Position numbers and translations under genes: made by a program. The notes beneath the pieces were generated by a model. That model was given only the letters and a program-made list of their open reading frames with translations. It was not told the DNA's origin and did no database searches. A stretch of 35,989 nt of DNA from the IMG/VR virus record IMGVR_UViG_3300047546_000408, positions 1-35,989 of that record; one strand, given 5' to 3'. This stretch comes from a virus. Of the stretch, positions 30,451 through 35,989 are shown in pieces. Numbering within the stretch: the first letter of the stretch is position 1; the number at the start of each line of letters is the position of its first letter.

Positions 30451-31322
30451 GCGGCCTCACGATCCGGCGAGTATTCGCCATGCTGTTGCTGCCACCGCTG
30501 GTACTTGCCCGTTGCCAATGGCTTTAAGTCTGTCCACCCGATTGGCCACCCCATCAGCCACTCGACCCAATCGGGGTTCAGCGTCCCACCACCTGCTGGC
30601 GTTTCCTCCACTGCAAAAATCCGACGAGCCAGCTGATCCGTCCTGTTGCGGTCTGGCAAATGCTTGGTCATGCCAGGCGTGTCCTTCCAATCCCGCGCCG
30701 ATGGTGTTGGCCACATGTGCTGGTTGCTCACCTGATCGCGCAGGTTGGCCGGTTTGCTCCTGCCCGGACGCGCTACCGTAGCCTCCCGATGCAACGCTTC
30801 GGCCGACTTCGGCGGCAGGCTGTCCATCGTGGTTGGTGTAGCCCAGAATCCAGATGCGCTTTCTTCGATGGGGGGCACCGACATCGTCTGCTCCCAGCAC
30901 GCACCATTGCGCATCAAACCCCATTGCGGCCAAGTCTCCGAGAACTCGTCCAAGTCCTCGAGCAACGAGCATTGGGCTGTTTTCCACGAACACGAATCGC
31001 GGTCGTACTTCGCAAACCACCCGCGCCATTTCTGTCCAGAGTCCTGATCGCTCTCCGTCAAGGCCGTCGCCTTTGCCTGCGATGCTGATGTCTTGGCACG
31101 GAAACCCTCCTGAAACCACGTCAACAATTCCGCGCCACGGTCTGCCATCAAAGGTTCGGATGTCATCCCAAACCGGGAAAGGCGCGAGTGTTCCGTCGTT
31201 TTGTCTGGCCAGTAATATGCTTCTGGCATAGGCGTTGAACTCGACGGCGCAGACAGTGCGCCAACCAAGCAGGTGGCCTCCAAGAAGGCCGCCACCAGCG
31301 CCTGCGAACAGTGCCAGCTCAT
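30447..31322 (-). CDS. Overprinted protein in the methyltransferase locus, WPTP-type phage family
   Basis: A 291-residue frame, open along the full methyltransferase gene in the other frame. It contains FQEGFRAKTSASQ, DSCSWKTAQCSLLEDLDEFSETWPQWGLMRNGACWE, FWATPTTMDSLPP, MWPTPSARDWKDTPG and LNPDWVEWLMGWPIGWTDLKPL. Together these form a recurrent pattern of stand-alone phage proteins of unknown function (as far as I recall it). ATG 31322 lies 4 bases after the TTG of the methyltransferase, sharing its ribosome site, and the stop makes an ATGA overlap with the next gene. Either both frames are used, or this one is a strikingly preserved shadow. Confidence 0.55.
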   Translation of the reverse strand: MSWHCSQALVAAFLEATCLVGALSAPSSSTPMPEAYYWPDKTTEHSRLSRFGMTSEPLMADRGAELLTWFQEGFRAKTSASQAKATALTESDQDSGQKWRGWFAKYDRDSCSWKTAQCSLLEDLDEFSETWPQWGLMRNGACWEQTMSVPPIEESASGFWATPTTMDSLPPKSAEALHREATVARPGRSKPANLRDQVSNQHMWPTPSARDWKDTPGMTKHLPDRNRTDQLARRIFAVEETPAGGGTLNPDWVEWLMGWPIGWTDLKPLATGKYQRWQQQHGEYSPDREAA

Positions 31323-31326
31323 TCAA
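30457..31326 (-). CDS. DNA (cytosine-5) methyltransferase
   Basis: A 289-residue C5-MTase. Motif I is LFAGAGGGLLGG (6-17); motif IV is GGFPCQDIS with catalytic Cys77; motif VI is VENSP (114-118); motif VIII is RKRIWI (155-160); motif X is GNGQVP (~271-276). The target-recognition region is short and Gly/Ser-rich. It starts at TTG 31326 within the stop of the repressor gene (GAGG 5 bases upstream); no in-frame ATG would keep motif I. No cognate restriction enzyme is nearby, so it probably shields phage DNA from host restriction. Nearly the whole gene is overlapped by a second open frame on the same strand. Confidence 0.93.
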   Translation of the reverse strand: MNELALFAGAGGGLLGGHLLGWRTVCAVEFNAYARSILLARQNDGTLAPFPVWDDIRTFDGRPWRGIVDVVSGGFPCQDISIAGKGDGLDGERSGLWTEMARVVCEVRPRFVFVENSPMLVARGLGRVLGDLAAMGFDAQWCVLGADDVGAPHRRKRIWILGYTNHDGQPAAEVGRSVASGGYGSASGQEQTGQPARSGEQPAHVANTIGAGLEGHAWHDQAFARPQQDGSAGSSDFCSGGNASRWWDAEPRLGRVADGVANRVDRLKAIGNGQVPAVAATAWRILAGS

Positions 31327-31508
31327 GCAGACCTCAGCATCTTGTCCAAGCGTGTCTCAGTGGTGCTGTAACGCTCCCTGAGTGCCTGGTGGACGAGCTC
31401 GTCAACGATGGATGCCCGCGAGCGGCGCTGATCCCGCGCAGCCTGGTCGAGCAGGGCGCGTGTCTCAGGGCGCAGTCGCATCATGAAGTGCTTGAATTCC
31501 GAACGCAT
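31323..31508 (-). CDS. Arc/MetJ-type ribbon-helix-helix repressor
   Basis: 61 residues from ATG 31508 (GGAG 7 bases upstream). FKHFMMRLRPETRALLDQAARDQRRSRASIVDELVHQAL is a classic RHH domain: beta strand FMMRLRP, helix A, then helix B after the RSRAS turn. Such dimers bind short repeated sites. It is the first gene leftward from the divergent control region, next to a perfect inverted repeat that may be its operator, so it probably represses its own promoter and/or the rightward one, as Arc does in P22. Confidence 0.85.
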   Translation of the reverse strand: MRSEFKHFMMRLRPETRALLDQAARDQRRSRASIVDELVHQALRERYSTTETRLDKMLRSA

Positions 31509-31530
31509 GTCCAATCTCCAAAAGGTAGTA

Positions 31531-31594
31531 TTGCGCGACGGTATACCAAAATTCAAACGATGCCAATGGTTGCAGCATTGTTAACGTCGCGCAA
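31531..31594. promoter_or_regulatory. Divergent control region with inverted operator-like sites
   Basis: TTGCGCGACG at 31531-31540 and its exact reverse complement CGTCGCGCAA at 31585-31594, 54 bases apart centre to centre; similarity extends to TTGCGCGACG-n-TA. The left copy abuts a possible - strand promoter (TTGGCA at 31566-31561, 15 bases, TATACC at 31545-31540, with an extended TG). The right copy lies 18 bases upstream of the + strand -35. The 10-bp identity is far beyond chance in such a short gap. Likely half-sites for the RHH repressor. Confidence 0.65.
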
Positions 31595-31611
31595 AAGATA
31601 CGTTTGAGTGC

Positions 31612-31640
31612 TTGACAGATGTATCGGCGAGATATATTTT
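31612..31640 (+). promoter_or_regulatory. Sigma70 promoter of the rightward operon
   Basis: TTGACA (31612-31617), consensus -35, with TATTTT (31635-31640) after a 17-base spacer; TATATT at 31633-31638 gives 15. Transcription would start near 31647, 45 bases before the recombinase ATG. Best promoter in the genome. Confidence 0.8.
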
Positions 31641-31691
31641 TCGTCTTACGGTTATTCCCGACCGCGACCACCGAGATCCAGGAGTCGAAAC

Positions 31692-32372
31692 ATGGCACCG
31701 CACACAGGCAAATTTGTCGCCTACTACCGCGTATCAACAGACAAGCAGGGCCGCTCCGGCCTTGGCCTTGAAGCACAGCAAGAACTTGTTAGGAATTTCC
31801 TCAATGGAGGCCGCTGGTCTGTAATTGGTGAATTCACCGAGATCGAGTCCGGTACTCGCAAGCGACTCAAGAACCGCCCAATGCTCAAGGCAGCACTTGA
31901 GCTTGCCCGCAAACAGAAAGCCACTTTGGTAGTCGCCAAGCTTGACCGCCTAGCGCGTGATGTTCAGTTCATCAGTACTCTGTTGAACGGCAACGTAAAG
32001 TTTGTTTGCGCCGACATGCCTGAAGCTGACCGCACGTTCCTCCAGATGGTCAGCGTTTTTTCCGAATACGAAGCCAAACGGATCTCAGAGCGCACCACCG
32101 AAGCGCTGGCAGCATTAAAGCGCCAGGGCAAAAAGCTGGGCAGCCCGTCGCCTGAAATCGGCAGTGCTGAGGGCGTAAAAGTTCTTAAAGCAAACGCTGA
32201 CGCTTATGCAGAGCGCGTTGGCCCTGTCGTGCGAGACATCATCCGCAAGACTGGCTCATCAACATTGCGCGAGATCGCCGAGGCACTGACTGCTCGAGGC
32301 GTTGAAACGCCACGCGGCAATATCGACTGGCGTGCCAGCCAGGTATCTAACCTGTTGAAAAGGATCAAATGA
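31692..32372 (+). CDS. Serine recombinase (resolvase/invertase type)
   Basis: 226 residues from ATG 31692 (AGGAG 7 bases upstream). The catalytic domain is YYRVSTDKQG with Ser15 as nucleophile and Arg13, and AKLDRLARD with Arg86/Arg89. The E-helix region includes EYEAKRISERT. The C-terminal DNA-binding part includes TLREIAEALTARGVETPRG, a recombinase-type HTH. At this size it resembles small resolvase/invertase proteins rather than large serine integrases. It may act in integration, genome dimer resolution or circularisation. No att-like or inverted target sites were recognised. Its stop overlaps the next gene's start. Confidence 0.9.
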   Translation: MAPHTGKFVAYYRVSTDKQGRSGLGLEAQQELVRNFLNGGRWSVIGEFTEIESGTRKRLKNRPMLKAALELARKQKATLVVAKLDRLARDVQFISTLLNGNVKFVCADMPEADRTFLQMVSVFSEYEAKRISERTTEALAALKRQGKKLGSPSPEIGSAEGVKVLKANADAYAERVGPVVRDIIRKTGSSTLREIAEALTARGVETPRGNIDWRASQVSNLLKRIK

Positions 32373-32611
32373 TGAAGGGGTTCATTTTTGTGGCCGGGTT
32401 TTATGCAGCCTTCGCTGGGTTGGCCGTTGCCTTGGAAAAGACAGGGATTGTTTCAGACGGGCTGATGGTGGCTTTCTTTATGTTTGCAATTGGACTTCCG
32501 GTTGTCGCAGTAATTATCGGCAAGGCGAAAAAACGACGTAACGAAGCAAAGATCCGAGCTGCTAAAAATCAGCTGGTTGAGCAGTGGGCAGACCGCGATA
32601 TTGCTGAGTGA
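32369..32611 (+). CDS. Two-TM membrane protein after the recombinase
   Basis: An 80-residue protein with two hydrophobic segments (about 4-24 and 32-51, GLMVAFFMFAIGLPVVAVIIG), then a basic cytoplasmic tail KKRRNEAKIRAAKNQLVEQW. Start at ATG 32369 or 32372; AAAGGA is 5-8 bases upstream. It is cotranscribed with the recombinase (ATGA overlap). It could be a superinfection-exclusion type protein; nothing recognisable. Confidence 0.7.
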   Translation: MMKGFIFVAGFYAAFAGLAVALEKTGIVSDGLMVAFFMFAIGLPVVAVIIGKAKKRRNEAKIRAAKNQLVEQWADRDIAE

Positions 32612-32613
32612 TA

Positions 32614-32633
32614 TACTGTGTAAAAATACAGTA
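32614..32633 (+). promoter_or_regulatory. LexA (SOS) box before the 110-residue gene
   Basis: TACTGT-N8-ACAGTA, 20 bases, matches the gamma/betaproteobacterial LexA consensus in all six bases of each arm, with an AT-rich centre. It lies just after the membrane protein stop. TATTAT (32638-32643) or TATAAG (32641-32646) may be the -10 and AAGGA at 32644-32648 the ribosome site. Host LexA would repress the downstream genes until DNA damage. Confidence 0.8.
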
Positions 32634-32657
32634 TGTTTATTATAAGGATATTAATCA

Positions 32658-32990
32658 ATGACTTACCAACCTGTTAAGCCACTTGATGGGCAGCGCGATC
32701 TCGAGAGAAAAACTGTTGCCAAATATTTCAATCGTGTTGGACGCGGCCTAAACTGCAGAATTGATGTTCCTATTTTGGTCATTGATGACGTGAAATGGGC
32801 AGCCAAGATCTTTGGCGAGCTATCCAAAGACCTGACCCAAATTGCCTGGGAGGATGACCGCACCGACATCTGGCGGGTGCTTGAGGCCAGGTACGCAATG
32901 GAGGCTGCCAAGCGCCAGCTGCACCAGCGCAACGAGAAAAAAGTTGGAAAAGCAGAATACAAAAAGCTCACCAACAATCCCTACAGGTAG
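32658..32990 (+). CDS. LexA-box-preceded protein of unknown function
   Basis: A 110-residue mostly helical charged protein (MTYQPVKPLDGQRDLERKTVAKYFNRVGRGLNC, then LEARYAMEAAKRQLHQRNEKKVGKAEYKKL). AAGGAT precedes ATG by about 9 bases. Right behind a LexA box, so probably induced by DNA damage; it could act in the lysis/lysogeny switch or in replication shut-off. Not recognised. Confidence 0.7.
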   Translation: MTYQPVKPLDGQRDLERKTVAKYFNRVGRGLNCRIDVPILVIDDVKWAAKIFGELSKDLTQIAWEDDRTDIWRVLEARYAMEAAKRQLHQRNEKKVGKAEYKKLTNNPYR

Positions 32991-33058
32991 TAGATCAAGC
33001 GGAAATACCCGTTTGAATTTTTATAACGCTGTTTAACCACATGGAAAAGGAGAAAAGC

Positions 33059-33280
33059 TTGGATAAACATAAGCAAACATGCGGTGTTTCCCGCGCATAT
33101 GTGTATTGCGGTTATTCAAATCGCAACAACTACATACGGGGTTTGTCGCATAATTTGTATTCCGGTTATTTGACCGGCATACACAAGATTCTTGCACCGC
33201 AGCAAGACCCTGATACCCCTGTTTTGATCGTCAGCGCCGTCGGCATTTTGGCCGTCATTGCCCTGGCGATCCTTACCTGA
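33059..33280 (+). CDS. Small protein with C-terminal TM, early rightward operon
   Basis: 73 residues from TTG 33059, which has AAGGAG 6 bases upstream; the in-frame ATG at 33041 lacks a ribosome site and carries that AAGGAG within its first codons. The N-terminal part is Tyr/Asn/Arg/Lys-rich (YVYCGYSNRNNYIRGL) and the end is hydrophobic (PVLIVSAVGILAVIALAIL). Probably membrane anchored. Not recognised. Confidence 0.55.
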   Translation: MDKHKQTCGVSRAYVYCGYSNRNNYIRGLSHNLYSGYLTGIHKILAPQQDPDTPVLIVSAVGILAVIALAILT

Positions 33281-33292
33281 CGGGGGTTCAAC

Positions 33293-33589
33293 ATGCTCCC
33301 CGTTACCGGTCGCGATCTACGCGATGCGCAACTTGCGCTTTTTGAGCACAGAGACACAGAGTTTCTGTGCCACTGTCGAGCACTAGCCGTTGAGATAGCT
33401 CGAACACAAGGCACTGTGTGCATCAATGACATAAGAGCACAGCTGCGCTTGCCCTCAGAAATGCACCCCAGTGTCCTTGGGGCTGTTTTCAAATCAAAAA
33501 AATTTACCCCGGTTGGTTACACCGAGGCCACCCACAAGGCGGCTCACGCCCGCGTTGTGCGCGTCTACAAACTCACGGAGGAAAACTAA
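33293..33589 (+). CDS. Small early protein, winged-helix-like
   Basis: A 98-residue protein. RDLRDAQLALFEHRDTEFLCHCRALAVEIARTQGTVCINDIRAQLRLPSEMHPSVLGAVFKSKKFTPVGY looks like a phage family with a small winged-helix fold (a.rlA...g.v..ddvr......p....p...gavf....f...g). It lies immediately before the exonuclease gene, with one-base overlap. It may regulate or bind DNA in recombination. Confidence 0.7.
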   Translation: MLPVTGRDLRDAQLALFEHRDTEFLCHCRALAVEIARTQGTVCINDIRAQLRLPSEMHPSVLGAVFKSKKFTPVGYTEATHKAAHARVVRVYKLTEEN

Positions 33590-34542
33590 TGGCTGGTAAG
33601 AAAACCCCCGATGACATCATGTCTGCGTCCCGACTGCCTGCCCTGCTGGGCCTGTCTCGGTACGCCACCCCAAACGACGAGCTCATCTACAGCATCAACG
33701 CCATCAAAGGCAATGAGCGCGAGGATAAGTCCAACGAATCTATGCGCTGGGGCGACCGCCTTGAGGCGCTGATCCTGAAGGAAGCAGCAGAGCGCCTGCA
33801 GCTGTCCGAGCTGGCCACCGAGTTCAATGCGGCTTTCTACCACCAGACACTGCCGCTGTGCTGCAGCCTAGATGGGTACGCAGACGGTCGCGGGCAGATC
33901 ATCCGCACTGACGAAGATGCAGGCATCTACGTCATTGGTGCCGAGCAGATTGAGCTCGCAGGTCACGGCGTGCTGGAAGCCAAGCTCACAGCTGTGTCGC
34001 CAGAGGAAGTGCCTGCGCTTTATCGCGGCCCGGTGCAGCTCCAGGCACAGATGGACATTCTGCAGGCCAAATGGGGCGCTGTCTGCGTGCTGTATCAGGG
34101 CACGGCGCTGCGCATCTTCCTGTTTGAGCCGCACGTTCAGACGCTGGCAACCATCAAGGCTGCGGTGCTGGAATTCCAGGACAAGCTGGAGCGGTTCCGC
34201 GCTGACGGCACGATTGATTACTACCCACCAGCAACCAGCGAAGATGCCGATCGGTTGTGGCCAGCAGCTGAAGATAAGGTCGTGCAGCTCGACACTGAGG
34301 CTGAATTACTGGCCGAAAAAATTGCAACAGCAAAAGCCACAATTACCAAAGCCGCAAAGGATTGCGCGGATGCAGAAAAGGATCTGAAAGCATTGCTTGG
34401 CACCGCCAGCAAAGGCATTGCAGGCCGGTTTGAGATCCGCTGGCCGATGCGTAATTACCAAGCGCAGCCCGCAAAGACAGTGCCTGCAAAGGCCGCGTAC
34501 ACCATCCGGCAGTCCACCCTTAGCGTGAAGGAACTGGCATGA
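33589..34542 (+). CDS. YqaJ-type viral recombination exonuclease
   Basis: A 317-residue protein with the lambda-exonuclease/YqaJ fold: SASRLPALLGLSRYATP (~12-28), WGDRLE (E59), SLDGYAD (D95), GVLEAKLT (E130, K132) and VQLQAQMDIL (Q150/Q152), the conserved catalytic set. The C-terminal third is a coiled coil. It chews 5' ends of duplex DNA to give 3' single strands for RecT. It pairs with recT 160 bases downstream, a complete two-protein recombination system. Confidence 0.92.
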   Translation: MAGKKTPDDIMSASRLPALLGLSRYATPNDELIYSINAIKGNEREDKSNESMRWGDRLEALILKEAAERLQLSELATEFNAAFYHQTLPLCCSLDGYADGRGQIIRTDEDAGIYVIGAEQIELAGHGVLEAKLTAVSPEEVPALYRGPVQLQAQMDILQAKWGAVCVLYQGTALRIFLFEPHVQTLATIKAAVLEFQDKLERFRADGTIDYYPPATSEDADRLWPAAEDKVVQLDTEAELLAEKIATAKATITKAAKDCADAEKDLKALLGTASKGIAGRFEIRWPMRNYQAQPAKTVPAKAAYTIRQSTLSVKELA

Positions 34543-34724
34543 AAAGCCTCGACCTGCGACCGCTGGAGCTCGCCCATGCCCGCGCCGTCAATGCACTGAT
34601 GGGCAACATCCCAAAGCTGTCCAACGATGATGCCTGCGAAATCATTGAGGCACTGATGGCCGTCGTTTTTGAAACACTCAAACAATACGCACAGGAGGAA
34701 GATGATGCAGCTGACTACAACTAA
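34539..34724 (+). CDS. Small acidic protein between exonuclease and recT
   Basis: A 61-residue helical acidic protein (MKSLDLRPLELAHARAVNALMGNIPKLSNDDACEIIEALM, then FETLKQYAQEEDDAADYN). ATGA overlap with the exonuclease stop and 20-base overlap with recT. Its place suggests a helper of the recombination pair. Not recognised. Confidence 0.7.
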   Translation: MKSLDLRPLELAHARAVNALMGNIPKLSNDDACEIIEALMAVVFETLKQYAQEEDDAADYN

Positions 34725-35745
34725 TCGCCAAGGCTTTGCCCCGACCACGCTGGGTGAAGCGATGGATTTCAGCCACATGCTGGCCAAGTCCCAGATGGTG
34801 CCGAAGCAGTACCAGGGCAAGCCGGAGGACATCATGGTCGCAGTTCAATGGGGATATGAAATTGGTTTGCAGCCCATGCAGGCGCTGCAAAACATCAGCG
34901 TCATCAACGGCAAGCCGAGCGTATACGGTGACGCAGCGATGGCGCTGGTGCAGGCCAGCCCCGTCTGCGAAGGCGTGGACGAAAGCATCGAGGGCGAAGG
35001 CACACCGAACCCGGTCGCCGTCTGCATCGCCAGACGCAAGGGCAGGAACCCGGTGATCGTTCGCTTCAGCGTTGAGGATGCCAAGCGGGCAGGGCTGTGG
35101 GGCAAGCAGGGGCCGTGGCAGGCGTATCCCAAACGGATGCTGCAGATGCGAGCTCGAGGCTTTGCCCTGCGTGATGCCTTCCCTGACGTGCTCAAAGGGC
35201 TGATTACCGCTGAGGAGGCGCAAGATTACCCAGACGAGGCCAAGCCTAGGCCGATCAAGGATGTCACGCCCATGCCAGCCAACCCGCTGGATGTGATCGC
35301 GCCGCCCAGCCTGCCGGAGCCGGAGCCGGAGCCTGAGCCAGTCGAGGCAGTGACCGTGGACGAGTATGTGCCAGACCTGGACGAATCCGATTTGCAGAAC
35401 GATTCTGCAGAATCTGCAGAACCTGCTGCAGAACTCGATGTGATAGACGGCGTGCCAATCATGGTTCCCGGCAAGGCCGAGCCGCACGCAGTGTTTGCCA
35501 GCCTGGATGACTGGGCAGCTGCGCTGGAGGATCTGTTCGACAAGACCGCCAGGGCAGGTAAGCGCCCGGTGCGCGAGCGCATGACCATTTTGAAAGAGTT
35601 GCGGCAGCTGAACGAGGAGAACTTGCAGCGCGTTGAGCTCACCAAAAAGACGGCACTGATCTCAATGTACGGCAGGCGCATCAGGGCGCTGGGTGCGCAG
35701 CTGACTGAGGAGGAAAAGGAAGCGGAGAAAAAAACCCCGGCCTAA
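34705..35745 (+). CDS. recT: RecT-family single-strand annealing protein
   Basis: 346 residues from ATG 34705 (GGAGG 6 bases upstream). The RecT core includes FAPTTLGEAMDFSHMLAKSQMVPKQYQGKPEDIMVAVQWGYEIGLQPMQALQNISVINGKPSVYGDAAMALV and WQAYPKRMLQMRARGFALRDAFPDVLKGL. A Glu/Pro-rich linker (EPEPEPEP) and an acidic region follow. The C-terminus is a charged helical domain ending EEEKEAEKKTPA. It anneals complementary single strands made by the YqaJ exonuclease. Last gene of the rightward operon; its TAA lies in the loop of the terminator hairpin. Confidence 0.93.
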   Translation: MQLTTTNRQGFAPTTLGEAMDFSHMLAKSQMVPKQYQGKPEDIMVAVQWGYEIGLQPMQALQNISVINGKPSVYGDAAMALVQASPVCEGVDESIEGEGTPNPVAVCIARRKGRNPVIVRFSVEDAKRAGLWGKQGPWQAYPKRMLQMRARGFALRDAFPDVLKGLITAEEAQDYPDEAKPRPIKDVTPMPANPLDVIAPPSLPEPEPEPEPVEAVTVDEYVPDLDESDLQNDSAESAEPAAELDVIDGVPIMVPGKAEPHAVFASLDDWAAALEDLFDKTARAGKRPVRERMTILKELRQLNEENLQRVELTKKTALISMYGRRIRALGAQLTEEEKEAEKKTPA

Positions 35746-35752
35746 GCCGGGG
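35728..35752 (-). terminator. Intrinsic terminator of the leftward (lysis) operon, at the recT end
   Basis: CCCCGGC (35735-35741) and GCCGGGG (35746-35752) form a 7-bp GC stem with a 4-base loop; on the - strand seven T (35734-35728) follow. It ends - strand transcripts arriving across the window ends from the lysis block, 30 bases after the Rz stop. On the + strand it may also slow read-through from recT, but there is no T-run there. Confidence 0.88.
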
Positions 35753-35780
35753 CAAAGTCGCGCCGATCACGGCTGAAGGA

Positions 35781-35989
35781 TCACTTTGATCTTAAGGTTT
35801 CGTATTGGGCGTAGCATTGTTTGAGGGCGGCTGTGAGTTCGTCGGCTTCTCTGGCGAGCCTGACAGCCACTTCAGCGTCCTGTCGGTAAAGCTCTCTTGG
35901 GGTACATCCACCTTGTCCAGGGCCGGTGGCACCGGGCAAGGCACTGCCCTCGGGGGGGCGGTCGGCGCGCTTGCGCAGGCTGTCAATAG
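35781..35989 (-). CDS. Rz: Rz-like inner-membrane spanin, C-terminal part
   Basis: Reading from base 35987 down, the frame gives IDSLRKRADRPPEGSALPGATGPGQGG, CTPRELYRQDAEVAVRLAREADELTAALKQCYAQYETLRSK and a stop. This is the characteristic Rz C-terminus with two Cys for covalent dimerisation or pairing. Its missing N-terminus is the frame ending at base 1 (1-260). With one base shared between the ends, Rz reads through S-A-I-D-S-L. Confidence 0.88.
   Translation of the reverse strand, partial: IDSLRKRADRPPEGSALPGATGPGQGGCTPRELYRQDAEVAVRLAREADELTAALKQCYAQYETLRSK
35792..35989 (-). CDS. Rz1: Rz1-like o-spanin lipoprotein, main part (nested in Rz)
   Basis: In the +1 frame of Rz, (L)LTACASAPTAPPRAVPCPVPPALDKVDVPQESF, then TDRTLKWLSGSPEKPTNSQPPSN to a stop. 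The lipobox LTAC, with the following Pro-rich short chain, is the standard o-spanin build; lipid anchoring on Cys to the outer membrane is expected. The signal peptide start lies at 37-1 of the window. Fully embedded in Rz, as in lambda. Confidence 0.82.
   Translation of the reverse strand, partial: LLTACASAPTAPPRAVPCPVPPALDKVDVPQESFTDRTLKWLSGSPEKPTNSQPPSNNATPNTKP

Noticed and set aside
31692-32372. Large serine integrase with recombinase and zinc-ribbon domains
   Set aside because: The protein ends at 226 residues, with only a catalytic domain and a short HTH part.
1-35989. tRNA genes, phage RNA polymerase, DNA polymerase
   Set aside because: Looked for cloverleaf-like segments and for polymerase motifs in all larger frames; none found.

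Overview
The window appears to be the whole genome of a tailed phage with a short tail (podovirus type), opened at an arbitrary point inside its Rz/Rz1 spanin genes. Both ends carry complementary halves of Rz and Rz1. Both reading frames become intact if the first and last base of the window are counted once, which implies a circular or circularly permuted genome of about 35,988 bp. The GC content looks mid-50s % by eye. A LexA box of the CTGT-N8-ACAG type and an SSB-like C-terminal tip (DSDIPF) in a phage protein both point to a gamma- or betaproteobacterial host. No phage RNA polymerase is visible, so host sigma70 promoters probably drive transcription.

Layout: genes diverge from a control region at 31.5-31.7 kb. 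The rightward operon (31.7-35.75 kb, + strand) carries a small serine recombinase, a membrane protein, a LexA-box-preceded gene, small unknown genes, a YqaJ-type exonuclease and a RecT annealing protein. The leftward operon (- strand) starts with an Arc-like repressor. Next comes a C5-cytosine methyltransferase that overlaps almost completely with a second, apparently conserved frame. A PD-(D/E)XK nuclease, a string of very small proteins with ATGA-type overlaps, and a lambda-O-like initiator gene with internal iterons and an AT-rich tract (putative origin) follow.

After a 443-bp gap come the packaging and virion genes, also on the - strand: small and large terminase (split by an AP2-type HNH endonuclease gene), several small structural genes, the head-tail connector, another HNH endonuclease, scaffold, capsid, a capsid-adjacent 96-aa protein, T7 gp11- and gp12-like tail tube proteins, four probable internal/ejection proteins, three tail fibre or receptor-binding proteins, and a lysis block (membrane proteins, GH19 endolysin, lipoprotein, holin candidate, Rz/Rz1). 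The lysis block runs off base 1 and re-enters at base 35989. It ends at a terminator that faces the end of the recT operon.

The virion genes follow a T7-like order, while the recombination/replication region resembles lambda-type temperate phages. The most striking points are the ~290-codon double-coding region at the methyltransferase, the iteron origin inside the initiator gene, the LexA box and repressor operator pair in the early region, and the terminator-promoter pair that isolates the capsid gene.
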